A stretch of DNA of 64,000 nt from Natrinema saccharevitans (GTDB lineage: Archaea; Halobacteriota; Halobacteria; Halobacteriales; Natrialbaceae). Positions 54,336 through 63,600 of this stretch are shown one piece after another. The notes under the pieces were generated by a model, which worked only from the letters and a program-made list of their open reading frames with translations, had not been told where the DNA came from and searched no databases. The position numbers and the translations under genes are program-made. The stretch is from positions 2,232,001 through 2,296,000 of the forward strand of contig NZ_LWLN01000001.1 of NCBI RefSeq assembly GCF_001953745.1, written 5' to 3'. Every line of letters begins with the position of its first letter. The first letter of the stretch is position 1.

Positions 54336-55829
54336 ATGATCCGTCCCGCCCTCGAGCGCCGCGTCGGCATCGACGAGCGCGCGCTGGCGGCGTTTCGCAT
54401 CGCGCTCGGCGCCCTCCTCCTGTTCGATCTCTGCCACCGCGCGCGCTCTCTCGCCGCATTCTACACCGACGACGGCGTCTTGCCACGGGCGCACCTCCTC
54501 GAGCAGTACCCGCTCGGTCGCTACTCGGTTCACGCGCTGTCGGGCGAGCCGTGGGCCCAGATCGTCCTCTTCGGCTGTTCGGCGATCCTCGCGATCGCGC
54601 TGCTGGTCGGCTACCGGACGAGAACCGCGACGGCGCTGTCCGCGCTCTTGCTCTTCTCGCTGCACTTTCGCAACCCGTTCGTCCTGAACGGGGCCGACAG
54701 GCTCCTGCGCGAACTGCTTGTGCTGGCCGTCTTCCTCCCGCTCGGCGATCGCTGGGCGGTCGACGCTCGAGGGAGGGCGGACCGAGCGGACCGAAACGAC
54801 GCCGCGGCGCGAGCCGGTTGTGACGCGCTGATCGCGACGCCGGCGACTGCAGCGATCCTCGTCCACGTCGTCGTCCTGTTCGTCAGCAACGCCGTCCTCA
54901 AGACCGAGGGGAGTACTTGGTACGGCGGCGACGCCCTCGGCTACGCGCTCCGGCAGGACGGACTGACGCTCCCGCTCGGCGAGGCCCTGGCGAACTACCC
55001 GCTCGCGCTCACCGCCGGCACGTACGCCTGGGCGGGGCTCGTGACCGGCGCACCCCTGTTGCTCCTGCTCACCGGTCGTCTCCGAACCGCCTACGCCGCG
55101 GCCGTTCTCGCCGCGGTCTCCGGGATGGCGGTCTCGCTGGCCGTCGGCCTCTTCCCGGCCGTCCTGTTCGCCGCCGTCCTCCTCTTTCTCCCGCCGGGCG
55201 TCTGGGACGCCCTCGAGCGCGTCGCCGCCGGCGCGGTCGATCGAGTCGCGCCACCCTCCCTCGAGCGCGCCCCGACGACCTGCCGGTCCGGAATCGATCG
55301 CGTGACGCCCCCGCGTTCCGTCGGTTCGCCGCTGCCGTCGGCGGTCCGAGATCGGATCGGTCGGTATCGATCGGTCGCACTCGTCGGCGTCCTGGCGGTC
55401 GTCCTCCTCTGGAGTGGACTGTTGCTCGGGGCGACGGCCGACCTCGAGCCGGCCGACTCGAGGGTCCCGGACGACTACCAGTGGACGATGTTCGCACCCG
55501 ACCCGAGTACGACCGACGGCGGGTTCGCGGCGGTCGGCCACGTCGACGAGGGGGCCGACGTCGACGTTTTCCGCAGCACCGCCGCTCGGACCGGTCACCC
55601 GCCCGCGGTCGACGCGGGACCCGACTTCCGCTGGCGGAAGTATCTCTATTCGCTGCTCGAGGACGACGCCCGCGCCGATCGGTTCGCGGGCTACGTGTGC
55701 GAACGGGCGAGCGCGACGAGCGGTGGCCCCGTAGAGAGCGTCACCGTGACCTACACCGAACGGCGGATCGCGCTCGGGGGCGAGGCCCCGCCGCCGGAGA
55801 CGACGACGGTCGTCGAGCGCTCGTGCTGA
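54336..55829 (+). CDS. HTTM-domain membrane protein
   Basis: 497 aa. FRIALGALLLFDLCHRARSLAAFYTDDGVLP, then SLHFRNPFVLNGADRLLRELLVLAVFLPLGDRWAVD, are signatures of the HTTM domain (related to vitamin-K gamma-glutamyl carboxylase membrane part). About eight membrane helices to residue 300, one further helix near 350, then an extracytoplasmic C-terminus. Substrate unknown. Stands alone. Confidence 0.82.
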   Translation: MIRPALERRVGIDERALAAFRIALGALLLFDLCHRARSLAAFYTDDGVLPRAHLLEQYPLGRYSVHALSGEPWAQIVLFGCSAILAIALLVGYRTRTATALSALLLFSLHFRNPFVLNGADRLLRELLVLAVFLPLGDRWAVDARGRADRADRNDAAARAGCDALIATPATAAILVHVVVLFVSNAVLKTEGSTWYGGDALGYALRQDGLTLPLGEALANYPLALTAGTYAWAGLVTGAPLLLLLTGRLRTAYAAAVLAAVSGMAVSLAVGLFPAVLFAAVLLFLPPGVWDALERVAAGAVDRVAPPSLERAPTTCRSGIDRVTPPRSVGSPLPSAVRDRIGRYRSVALVGVLAVVLLWSGLLLGATADLEPADSRVPDDYQWTMFAPDPSTTDGGFAAVGHVDEGADVDVFRSTAARTGHPPAVDAGPDFRWRKYLYSLLEDDARADRFAGYVCERASATSGGPVESVTVTYTERRIALGGEAPPPETTTVVERSC

Positions 55830-55883
55830 TCGAGGCCGAAGACTGCGGCGTGAGGCGCGGTCTCTCGAGCGGCGGACGCGCGG

Positions 55884-57233
55884 TCAGCCGTCCTCGGCCG
55901 CGAGCGTGCGGCCGAGCAGCGCGAGCGGGTAGCCGAAGAGAGCGACGACGGCAACCCACGGCAGGAAGAGTACCGTTCCGACGAGGACGGTCCAGACGCT
56001 GATCGAACGCATCGGATAGACGATCGCGATGACGGCGCTCGGAACGAGCGTGACGGCTCCGAGTAGCGCTGCCGGCGTCCGGCCGCGCTCGAACGCGTGG
56101 CCGATCGGCAGGAAGAGTGCGGTGGCGAACCCGAACGAGAACGGCAGGAGAAACGCGATTCCGCCGGCGAGCGCTCGCGTGTAGCCGGCGGCGACGACCG
56201 TCGCGAGGGCGGCGAGGACGAACAGCCCGCGCGTCTCGAGACGGGAACCGATTCGCGCGGCGGCCGACCCGAGCAGCGCGTAGCCGACCCCCAGCGACGA
56301 CAGCACGACGGCGGCCGGCGGAAACGCCCGCCCGGTCGCCACCGCACCGTAGGCGAGGACGCCGACCGCCCCGCCGACGCCGACGGCGACGAGCAGCCGC
56401 TCGAGCGTCGCCGCATCGATCGTCGGTCGCTCGCGGCCGAGGCAGTTCGCCGCCCGCTCGAACGCGGTGGAACCGCGGCCGTAGCGTCCGATCGCGACCC
56501 CGAAGAGACCGATCAACGCGCCGGGGACGGCCCCGATAGCCAGCCCGCGAGCGAGCGCCGGCGGCCCGATCGCGATCCCGATCGTCGCGTAGCCGCTCGC
56601 GGCCCCGAGGAGGCCGCCCTCGCCGTAGGTGACGTACACGGCTTCGTCGAAGTCGCTCCCGGTCGAGTCCGTATCGTCGGACCTCCACGTCGCGGCGTTC
56701 CCCGCGACGCTGGCGTCGGCCGGCCGGTTCGTGATGACCGTTCCGTCGGGCGCGTGTATCGTCACCCGCCGGGCCTGCTGGTCGTAATTGGTCGTCGGCC
56801 CCTTCTCGTGGAAGTACTCGAGGAGCCAGGAGTCGCCGACGCCGCGTCGGGCGACGTCGTCGACGGTGTAGTTGACGACGACGGTTCGATTCCCGAGCGC
56901 CGTCTCGACGGTTCGAACGTCCCCCTCGGCGACGTGATAGCGCGGCCAGGCGTCGTCGACCGCGGCCTCGAGGGCGGTCGCGTTGGCCCGGTATCGCTCG
57001 GCGGCCGACTCGGTGACAGGAACGCGGGCGTGCCACAGCGAGTCGCCGGTTTCGTCGACGTAGATGTCGAGCGTTCCGGGACCGTCCGAACCGGAGATGC
57101 TGACGTTTTCGACGCTGGACCCGCAGACGCCACAGACCGGTGCCGGGGGCGGCGCCGCGACGACCGCGGTGAGGCCAGCCAGCGCGACGAGGCTACAACA
57201 GAGGGAAAGGGCGGCGAAGCGGGCGGGGCGCAT
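55884..57233 (-). CDS. Secreted/multi-pass membrane protein, haloarchaeal family
   Basis: 449 aa. Signal peptide RFAALSLCCSLVALAGLTAVVAAPP, then an extracellular domain (30-200) with CGVCGSS near the mature N-terminus, DSLWHARVPVTESAAERYRAN and NRTVVVNYTVDDVARRGVG, then about seven membrane helices. I do not recognise a named family. Cys pair could bind metal or form a disulfide. Expressed alone, with ATG 57233 immediately following an AT-rich spacer. Confidence 0.7.
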   Translation of the reverse strand: MRPARFAALSLCCSLVALAGLTAVVAAPPPAPVCGVCGSSVENVSISGSDGPGTLDIYVDETGDSLWHARVPVTESAAERYRANATALEAAVDDAWPRYHVAEGDVRTVETALGNRTVVVNYTVDDVARRGVGDSWLLEYFHEKGPTTNYDQQARRVTIHAPDGTVITNRPADASVAGNAATWRSDDTDSTGSDFDEAVYVTYGEGGLLGAASGYATIGIAIGPPALARGLAIGAVPGALIGLFGVAIGRYGRGSTAFERAANCLGRERPTIDAATLERLLVAVGVGGAVGVLAYGAVATGRAFPPAAVVLSSLGVGYALLGSAAARIGSRLETRGLFVLAALATVVAAGYTRALAGGIAFLLPFSFGFATALFLPIGHAFERGRTPAALLGAVTLVPSAVIAIVYPMRSISVWTVLVGTVLFLPWVAVVALFGYPLALLGRTLAAEDG

Positions 57234-57296
57234 CGTCTTCGCGAACGCGTATCAGCACCAAATAAATTACGCGAAGGTGAAAGGAACGCCGTCAGC

Positions 57297-58151
57297 TCAC
57301 TCGTACTCGTAGAACCCACGCCCCGTCTTCTTGCCGAGGTCGCCGGCCTCCACCTTTCGCTTGAGGAGGTAGGCGGGCTTGTACCGGTCGCCCAGTTCCC
57401 CGTGGAGCGTCTCGGAAGCGTGGAGACAGACGTCGAGCCCGATGTGGTCGGCCAGCGTCAGCGGCCCCATCGGGACGTTGGTCCCGAGTTCCATCCCTGC
57501 GTCGATGTCTTCCTTCGAGGCGACGCCCTCGTCGTAGGCCCGGATCCCCTCGTTGATCCAGGGCATCAGGATGCGGTTGGTGACGAAGCCGGGCTTGTCG
57601 TCGGCCTCCCACGTCGTCTTCTCGAGGTCTTCGGCGAAGTCGTGGGCCAGGTCGGTCACCGCGTCGGTCGTCTTCTCGCCGACGACGACCTCGACGCCCT
57701 CCATGATCGGCACCGGGTTCATGAAGTGCAGCCCGATCACGCGCTCCGGGCGCTCGAGGTCGCCTGCGATCGAGGTGATCGAGAGCGTACTCGTGTTCGT
57801 CGCGAGGACGACGTCCTCGTCACACACTCGCTCGAGATCGGCGAAGATTTCCTGCTTGACTGCGAGTTCCTCGAGGGCGGCCTCGACGACCAGATCGCAG
57901 TCGCCGAGATCGCCGAGGAGCGTGGTCCCCTCGATCCGGTCGCGGATCGTTGCCGGATCTTCCTCGAGGTCGCCCCGGCTCTCGAGGCGCCCGAGGCTGT
58001 CGTCGATCGTGTCGAAACCGTTCTCGACGTACTCCGATTCGATGTCGCGCATGACGACCTCGCAGCCGTTCGTGGCGGCGACCTGTGCGATGCCGCTGCC
58101 CATCGTCCCCGCGCCGACGACGCCGATTCGGTCGAGTTGCTCGCGAACCAT
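57297..58151 (-). CDS. 3-hydroxyacyl-CoA dehydrogenase
   Basis: 284 aa from ATG 58151. NAD-binding RIGVVGAGTMGSGIAQVAATNG (8-29), ATNTSTLSITSIAGDLERPERVIGLHFMNPVPIM (catalytic Ser and His), and DKPGFVTNRILMPWINEGIRAYDEGVAS are typical of short-chain HbdA/FadB-like enzymes. Oxidises 3-hydroxyacyl-CoA to 3-ketoacyl-CoA. Ends KKTGRGFYEYE. Not near the other beta-oxidation genes (7 kb away). Confidence 0.94.
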   Translation of the reverse strand: MVREQLDRIGVVGAGTMGSGIAQVAATNGCEVVMRDIESEYVENGFDTIDDSLGRLESRGDLEEDPATIRDRIEGTTLLGDLGDCDLVVEAALEELAVKQEIFADLERVCDEDVVLATNTSTLSITSIAGDLERPERVIGLHFMNPVPIMEGVEVVVGEKTTDAVTDLAHDFAEDLEKTTWEADDKPGFVTNRILMPWINEGIRAYDEGVASKEDIDAGMELGTNVPMGPLTLADHIGLDVCLHASETLHGELGDRYKPAYLLKRKVEAGDLGKKTGRGFYEYE

Positions 58152-58267
58152 ACCGGCCTTTTCCGCAGACGAAGCCGTAAGCGTGCTGGTCGGCCGGAGG
58201 GCCGTGTCGGTCACGAGGGCAACTTTCAAGACGAGACAGTGTGAGCTACGGACGACCGGTGAATCGC

Positions 58268-59017
58268 GTGAGCAAGGAAGAGGTCGCCAGCGACGCGGAG
58301 ACGGGAACCGCCCCGGCGAGCGACGGGGAAGGCGGGGACGCGACCGTCGTCGACATCGGCATCACCGTCGACGTCGGCGACGACGCGGCCGCCGTCGGTT
58401 CTGACCCCGTCGAACTCGCCTTCGACGAGGACGAACTGCTCGCAGCGGCCGACGACGCGACCACGGACACCGACGACGAAGCACCCGCGGGTTCGGCGCC
58501 GGACGCGGCGATCGACCCGGCCGAGCGCGAGGCGCTCGCGGACGCCGGCGTCGACCCCGACGCGGTCGTCGACAAGGAGTACTCCTATCGGCTGTTGCTC
58601 GAGGACGGGGTCGACGAGGACGTCGCGGCCGCCCTGCGCAGGCGCTTTTCGCTGCCGTGGTCGTTCGAATCCGACGGCGACTTACAGCGGCGCTCGAGCG
58701 AGGTCCGCGGGCTGGGCGCAGCCGAACGCGAGTGGATCGCGGTCAGCGACGACGAGGACTGGCAGGCCTTCGAGTACGACGAAGAAGGCGTGTCGGTCGG
58801 ACGGAACCGGCCCGACGAGCGGCCGTACCCGAAGCCGACGCCGGTGGCCGCCGTCACCGGGGTCGGCCCCGACGACGCCGACCGACTGGCCGAGGCTGGG
58901 GTCCAGTCGGCCGAGCGGCTGGCGACGGTCGACGCGATGACCGTCGCCAAGGCGCTCGATCTGAACGTTTTGCACGTCCGCACGTGGCGACACAGCGCCC
59001 GCGAATTGCTCGAGTGA
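58268..59017 (+). CDS. Acidic helix-hairpin-helix protein (DUF7409-like)
   Basis: 249 aa from GTG 58268, preceded by the SD-like GGTGA at 58259-58263; a GTG at 58241 in the same frame is the alternative. N-terminal 110 residues are highly acidic and low complexity. Residues 110-170 (KEYSYRLLLEDGVDEDVAAALRRRF...) are a conserved helical domain, and the C-terminus VTGVGPDDADRLAEAGVQSAERLATVDA is a helix-hairpin-helix. I recall the family as DUF7409. Likely a DNA-associated protein. Confidence 0.7.
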   Translation: MSKEEVASDAETGTAPASDGEGGDATVVDIGITVDVGDDAAAVGSDPVELAFDEDELLAAADDATTDTDDEAPAGSAPDAAIDPAEREALADAGVDPDAVVDKEYSYRLLLEDGVDEDVAAALRRRFSLPWSFESDGDLQRRSSEVRGLGAAEREWIAVSDDEDWQAFEYDEEGVSVGRNRPDERPYPKPTPVAAVTGVGPDDADRLAEAGVQSAERLATVDAMTVAKALDLNVLHVRTWRHSARELLE

Positions 59018-59095
59018 TGGAGCCGATTTCGATCCCGTCCCGAGCGCCCGGCGAGTCGGATCGCTGTCACGTCGCGCGGCCCAAGTCGGATGAAT

Positions 59096-59145
59096 TACTA
59101 CACAAGTACTCAATTTCGATAATCAGGACCATCAAAGATTTATAG
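59096..59145 (+). promoter_or_regulatory. Promoter region of fba-fbp with TACT repeats
   Basis: TATA box ATTTATAG at 59138-59145 is 28 bases before ATG 59169 (leaderless). Upstream lies a direct repeat of TACT: TACT (59096-59099), seven bases, then TACTC (59107-59111). The haloarchaeal TrmB activator/repressor site is TACT-N7/8-GAGTA as I remember it; here the spacing fits but the second half-site is inverted. So a variant TrmB-type site is possible, not proven. Confidence 0.5.
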
Positions 59146-59168
59146 CGCACTGTTGGACCGTCTAACAG

Positions 59169-59963
59169 ATGATTCCGATCGACGATTCCCCGATCGTTCG
59201 CGATGGCAAATCACTGATTCTTGCGATGGACCACGGCTTAGAACACGGACCCGTCGACTTCGAGGACGTCCCTGAGAAGCTCGATCCGTCGACGGTCTTC
59301 GAGACGGCGACTCACGACGCCGTCACCGCGATGGCCGTCCAGAAGGGGATCGCCGAGGGCTACTACCCTAGCTACGAGGACGACGTCAATCTCCTGTTGA
59401 AGCTAAACGGTACGTCGAACCTCTGGATGGGCGAGCCCGACTCGGCGGTCAACTGCTCGGTCGACTACGCCGCCGAACTGGGTGCCGACGCCCTCGGCTT
59501 TACCGTCTACGGCGGCTCGAACCACGAGATCGAGATGGTCGAGGAGTTCCGCGACGCTCAAGAGAACGGGCGCGAGTACGACCTCCCCATGGTCATGTGG
59601 TCGTATCCGCGGGGCCAGGGGCTGAAAAACGACACCAAGCCCAGCACCATCTCCTACGCGACGCGGCTGGCCCTCGAGCTGGGCGCCGACATCGCGAAGG
59701 TCAAGTACCCCGGGAGCCCGGACGCGATGGCCCACGCCGTCGACTGTGCCGGCGACATGAAGGTCATCATGTCGGGCGGGTCCAAGACCTCCGACTACGA
59801 GTTCCTCTCGCAGGTCGAGGCGGTCATCGACGCCGGCGCGAAGGGACTGGCCGTCGGCCGCAACGTCTGGCAGCGCGAGGACCCGACGCGGCTGCTCGAC
59901 GCCCTCGAGAAGGTCATCTACGAGGAGGAGACGGCCGACGCCGCGCTCGAGGCCACCGAATAG
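59169..59963 (+). CDS. fba: Class I fructose-1,6-bisphosphate aldolase (archaeal type)
   Basis: 264 aa. DeoC/LacD-type barrel: LILAMDHGLEHGPVDFED (16-33), GADIAKVKYPGSPDAM with the Schiff-base Lys, VIMSGGSKTSDYEFL, GLAVGRNVWQREDP. Family includes archaeal class I FBA and the related ADH synthase of aromatic biosynthesis, but the adjacent fructose bisphosphatase supports the FBA role. It catalyses condensation of dihydroxyacetone phosphate and glyceraldehyde 3-phosphate in gluconeogenesis. The next gene begins at the base after its stop. Confidence 0.88.
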   Translation: MIPIDDSPIVRDGKSLILAMDHGLEHGPVDFEDVPEKLDPSTVFETATHDAVTAMAVQKGIAEGYYPSYEDDVNLLLKLNGTSNLWMGEPDSAVNCSVDYAAELGADALGFTVYGGSNHEIEMVEEFRDAQENGREYDLPMVMWSYPRGQGLKNDTKPSTISYATRLALELGADIAKVKYPGSPDAMAHAVDCAGDMKVIMSGGSKTSDYEFLSQVEAVIDAGAKGLAVGRNVWQREDPTRLLDALEKVIYEEETADAALEATE

Positions 59964-60833
59964 ATGACGGTGTCAGACCCGGTCGTCGAGGACGTCGTGG
60001 CGACGATCGGTCGCTCGGCGACCGAGATCCGGCAGGGGCTGATCGGTCGTCGCGGCACGGTCGACGGGGAAAATCCCAGCGGCGAGACCCAGGCCGAAGC
60101 GGACGTCTGGGCCGACGAGTTGCTCGGCGACCGGCTCGCCGGGATCGACGGCGTCGGCCAGTACGCCAGCGAGGAACGCGCCGACGTCGTCGACTGCGGT
60201 GCGGATCCAGCCGACAGCGACGCGTACGCGGTCGCGGTCGACCCGCTCGACGGCTCCTCGAACCTCAAGTCCAACAACACGATGGGGACGATCTTCGGCG
60301 TCTACGACGCCGCCCTGCCCGCCCGCGGCGAGACGCTCGTGGCCGCCGGCTTCGTCCTCTACGGGCCGATCACGACGATGCTGATCGCCACCGAGGAGAC
60401 CGTCACCGAGTACGAACTCTCCGGCGGCGAGCGCACGATCGTCGACCGCGACGTGACCCTGCCCGACGAGCCGGTCGTCTACGGCTTCGGCGGCCGCGTC
60501 CCCGACTGGCCCGCGGACTTCCGCGAGTACGCCCGTGAGATCGAGGACGAACTCAAACTCCGCTACGGCGGCGCGCTGATCGGCGACGTTAATCAGGTAC
60601 TGACCTACGGCGGAACCTTCGGCTACCCCGCCCTCGAGTCCCGGCCCGAGGGCAAACTCCGCCTCCAGTTCGAGGGGAACCCGATCGGCTACGTCGTCGA
60701 GCGGGCCGGCGGGCGCTCCTCGAACGGGGACCGCTCGCTGCTCGCCGTCGAGCCCGACGCGCTCCACGACCGGACGCCGGTCCACGTCGGCAACGACGAA
60801 CTGATCGAGCGCCTCGAGGCGACCCTCGAGTAA
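59964..60833 (+). CDS. fbp: Class 1-type fructose-1,6-bisphosphatase
   Basis: 289 aa; ATG 59964 follows the fba stop without a gap. VDPLDGSSNLKSNNTMGTIFGV carries the metal-binding DPLDGS motif; GDVNQVLTYGGTFGYPA, RLQFEGNPIGYVVERAGG are the substrate loops. Dephosphorylates fructose 1,6-bisphosphate to fructose 6-phosphate, the committed gluconeogenic step. Operon with fba is consistent with co-regulation by carbon source. A T-rich stretch (GTTTTT, 60845-60850) right after the stop can act as the archaeal terminator. Confidence 0.93.
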   Translation: MTVSDPVVEDVVATIGRSATEIRQGLIGRRGTVDGENPSGETQAEADVWADELLGDRLAGIDGVGQYASEERADVVDCGADPADSDAYAVAVDPLDGSSNLKSNNTMGTIFGVYDAALPARGETLVAAGFVLYGPITTMLIATEETVTEYELSGGERTIVDRDVTLPDEPVVYGFGGRVPDWPADFREYAREIEDELKLRYGGALIGDVNQVLTYGGTFGYPALESRPEGKLRLQFEGNPIGYVVERAGGRSSNGDRSLLAVEPDALHDRTPVHVGNDELIERLEATLE

Positions 60834-60844
60834 CCCGCCGATCC

Positions 60845-60850
60845 GTTTTT
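60845..60850 (+). terminator. Oligo-T terminator after fba-fbp
   Basis: GTTTTT follows 12 bases after the fbp stop; haloarchaeal transcription ends preferentially at such short T runs. No hairpin is needed or seen. Confidence 0.35.
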
Positions 60851-60865
60851 CGCTGTTCGGTATCG

Positions 60866-61090
60866 TCAGTCGGTCCAGGCGGCCGTTCCGGCCACGTAGA
60901 CGCCGACACCGACGAGCAACAGCGCGTAGAACGCCCAGCGGGGCCAACCGGTCTCGAGGAACAGCAGGGTGAGAAACAGCACCCACAGCGAGAGGGCGAC
61001 CAGATCGCCCAGTACGCGGCCAAGTGTGCGGACGGCCGTTCTGACGGGCCCGGACGCGGCACTCTCTGACCGCCCGGTATCGTTACTCAT
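60866..61090 (-). CDS. Small membrane protein
   Basis: 74 aa from ATG 61090; the longer frame to 61252 lies in non-coding-like sequence. A basic N-terminal helix, then LVALSLWVLFLTLLFLETGWPRWAFYALLLVGVGVYVAGTAAW with two membrane helices. Hypothetical haloarchaeal family; no function known. Convergent with fbp. Confidence 0.65.
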   Translation of the reverse strand: MSNDTGRSESAASGPVRTAVRTLGRVLGDLVALSLWVLFLTLLFLETGWPRWAFYALLLVGVGVYVAGTAAWTD

Positions 61091-61179
61091 CGCGGTTCGA
61101 CCCCCTGGCCAAAGTCGGCCGTCGATTCGGCCCTCGCGGCACGGGTGGGTCGGCGACTCGGCTCCGCGGCGGTCGCCGC

Positions 61180-62352
61180 TCAGAAGTGGTAGCCATGTGT
61201 TTCGGTCAGTCGATAAGCTCCCACGCCCCAGACGTAGCTCTGGCCGGGCCACCAGGTCCGGGCGTTGTTGAAGCCGGCGACGAGGACGTCACCGTCCTCG
61301 CCCTCGGGATCGCGGTGGTAGCTCACGGAGCCGCTATCGCCGTCCGTGAGGTCCATCTCGCCACCCCAGCGGAGCTGCCCGCGCCGGCAGAAATCGTCCG
61401 TGAAACAGGTTACAGCGTCGATTCCCTGTACCTTTCCCACCGTGTGCCCGGTCATGGCACCGACCTTCTCGAGTTCGGCGTCGCGTGCGACGAGCGTCGC
61501 GAGGCCGAACCTGGTGAACTGACCCCGCACCCGCGGGCTCGAGGGGGCGTCGATCCTGCTCGTCGGTTCGATTTCGCCGGTCGGCCGAACGGCCGCGACG
61601 TCGGCGACCGGGTGGCGTCGTGCGACGGTCCCCAGTTCGGCCGCGTCGTCGCCTCCGAGAGGCAGCGACAGGGACTCGTCGGTCGTCCCCTCGGCCCCGT
61701 CGAAGGCGTGGTCGGCCGTCACGAAGAACCGCCGTTCCCCGTCGGGGTGATACAGCGCCGGGCCGAGCGTCGCCAGGCTCGTCGGCGTCTCGCAGGCGAC
61801 GCCGCTGGGGACGTGACCGTCCGCGCCGGGGTAGCCCAGCCGGGGTTCGCTCGCCTCGGAATCGTCCCCGATGTCGTCGACGTCGATGAACGTCTCCACG
61901 TCGATCTCGACGCCCTCGGCGAGTTCTCCGAGCAGTTCGTTCACCGAATGCCCCTCGCTCGAGACGCCGACCGAGACGGTGGCGGTCCCGCTCTCGAGGT
62001 CGCCGGGGACGACGGCGCTGCCGAGGTAGCCGGTAAAGCCGACCCGCGCCAGGAGGTCGTTGATCTCGAAGGCCTTCTCGACGGCGGCGTACCACGCCGC
62101 GGGGACGCGTTCCGTTCGCTCCCGGATCGACCACGGGTCGGCCGGGTCGTCCCTGACGAGGGCGGTGACGACGGGGACTTCGCCGTCGTCGGCCGCGAGG
62201 AAGTCGTCGACGTCGAGCCAGTGGGCCAGCCCGAGGGCGTAGCCGCCGCCGGCGACGGTCCGCAGGAACGCGCGCCGATCCAACCCTCGGTCGATCCGAT
62301 CGCGAAGCGTCGCTCCCCGTTTCCCCGAACGTTCGGTGTGTGCCTCCGACAT
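61180..62352 (-). CDS. Tat-exported trypsin-like serine protease homologue
   Basis: 390 aa from ATG 62352. Twin-arginine signal DRRAFLRTVAGGGYALGLA (25-43). The catalytic triad of a chymotrypsin fold is readable: His215 in FFVTADHAF, Asp251 in HPVADVAAV, and Ser340 in TDGDSGSVSY (GDSGG-like). Cys316 and Cys322 and Cys187 could form disulfides. The long N-terminal region (60-180) may be a pro-domain. Expected outside the membrane; its substrate is unknown. I infer the protease role from motifs alone; overall similarity to S1 families has not been tested. Confidence 0.65.
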   Translation of the reverse strand: MSEAHTERSGKRGATLRDRIDRGLDRRAFLRTVAGGGYALGLAHWLDVDDFLAADDGEVPVVTALVRDDPADPWSIRERTERVPAAWYAAVEKAFEINDLLARVGFTGYLGSAVVPGDLESGTATVSVGVSSEGHSVNELLGELAEGVEIDVETFIDVDDIGDDSEASEPRLGYPGADGHVPSGVACETPTSLATLGPALYHPDGERRFFVTADHAFDGAEGTTDESLSLPLGGDDAAELGTVARRHPVADVAAVRPTGEIEPTSRIDAPSSPRVRGQFTRFGLATLVARDAELEKVGAMTGHTVGKVQGIDAVTCFTDDFCRRGQLRWGGEMDLTDGDSGSVSYHRDPEGEDGDVLVAGFNNARTWWPGQSYVWGVGAYRLTETHGYHF

Positions 62353-63109
62353 ATCGCTATCTACCCCGCTCCGCACGACCGGAACGGATCACTAACCGTC
62401 GAAACGAACGGCCATTCGACCCAAAGCCGTGCTGCCTGCAATTGCTGCCGAACGTCTTTCTCGCGGACGGACCGGGGGAGTCGGCAGCGGCCGTGGTGTA
62501 CCCGCCGGTCGATCGCGCCCTTTCGACCTCCCACATAACGCGTGGATTACTGAACGCGAGCGTTCGTATCATCGGACCCGACAGCGTACGTTGTCTCCGT
62601 GTTGGTGACCACGGAGGCAAAACGCACGCTCGAGCGGGTCGCGCCACGTTCGAGCCGTCCCCCCGCGACGAACTCCACACGATCAGTGGCGATCCGCCGG
62701 CGCGACCCCGTCTCCCCTTCTCCGCTGCCGTCCGGTTCGTCCGACCGTCCGAACCAGTGCCGACGGTCACACCGGAATTCGGTCGTCGACGCGGTCATCA
62801 GCGTGACGGACTCTTCGCATCAGGCGATCCCGTTCGATGGATGGGACGTCCCCGATTACGGCCCGGTTACGTCCCTGAACCGTCGCCGCCGGACGAGAAA
62901 CGCCGACGATCGGCCGAGCGCGCTGCCCTCGGCCAGTCCCCGAAAGGCGAAAGCGCACGAACGGTCCCCGTCGCCGAACCGTTTGCCGTCGGTTGTAAGC
63001 GATTACCAGCGACGCCGGTTCCCCTACGCCTGCCATAACAATACCCCGCGTGCTGGTACGGGGTCGTACTCCCGACGGCAACGGCCGGTTCGATTCCGGC
63101 CGGGAGCCT
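62353..63109. other. Intergenic 757 bp, no gene seen
   Basis: Long frames on both strands are arginine/proline-rich and lack motifs or start signals. One perfect inverted repeat GAACGC-GA-GCGTTC is at 62552-62565. An AT-rich CATAACAATA (63036-63045) may serve the rightward gene at 63110. It could hold a decayed gene, but I cannot recognise one. Confidence 0.4.
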
Positions 63110-63460
63110 ATGAGTTCCGAGCGCGCGACCGCCGACCAGTGGCTGCCGGGCGACGTGACCCCCGTCGACCTCGAGCGGTTGCTCTGGGCGCTGGTCGCGC
63201 TCTCGCTGGTCGCCGACGTCGTCACGACGTTCGTCGGGCTCAACGTCGGGTTGGCCGAGTCCAACCCCGCGGCTCGCGGCGCGATCGAGAGCTACGGCGT
63301 CGTCGGCATGCTCGGACTGAAGGCGTTCGCGGTCGGCGTCGCGCTCGCCTGCCGTCCCCTCCTCGAGCGGGCGTACCGGCCGATCGTGCCGGCGGGGCTC
63401 GCAGTGCCGTGGCTGGCCGCCGCAGTTCTCAACGTCTATACCATCTCGACGGTCGTGTGA
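63110..63460 (+). CDS. DUF5658 membrane protein
   Basis: 116 aa from ATG 63110. WALVALSLVADVVTTFVGLNVGLAESNPAARGAIESYGVVGMLGLKAFAVGVAL is the DUF5658 signature (D-xT---L--G--E-NP), with about three to four membrane helices; the tail AVPWLAAAVLNVYTISTVV is the last. Conserved in haloarchaea; function unknown. Confidence 0.82.
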   Translation: MSSERATADQWLPGDVTPVDLERLLWALVALSLVADVVTTFVGLNVGLAESNPAARGAIESYGVVGMLGLKAFAVGVALACRPLLERAYRPIVPAGLAVPWLAAAVLNVYTISTVV

Positions 63461-63600
63461 CCGTCGGAGGGGAGCGGAACCGACGACGAAACCGAGGTCG
63501 TCGTCGACCTCGAGACGGGCGAACGAGAGAGTCGGGCGGTTTCAGATTCTGCAATGCCGCCCATTTCCTAAACGGCGGTTCGTCGTACGCACGCCCTCGG

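Noticed and set aside
62340-63038. 232-codon rightward ORF in the 757-bp gap
   Set aside because: Arg/Pro-rich, no motif, no start signal, and it overlaps the upstream region of the protease gene.
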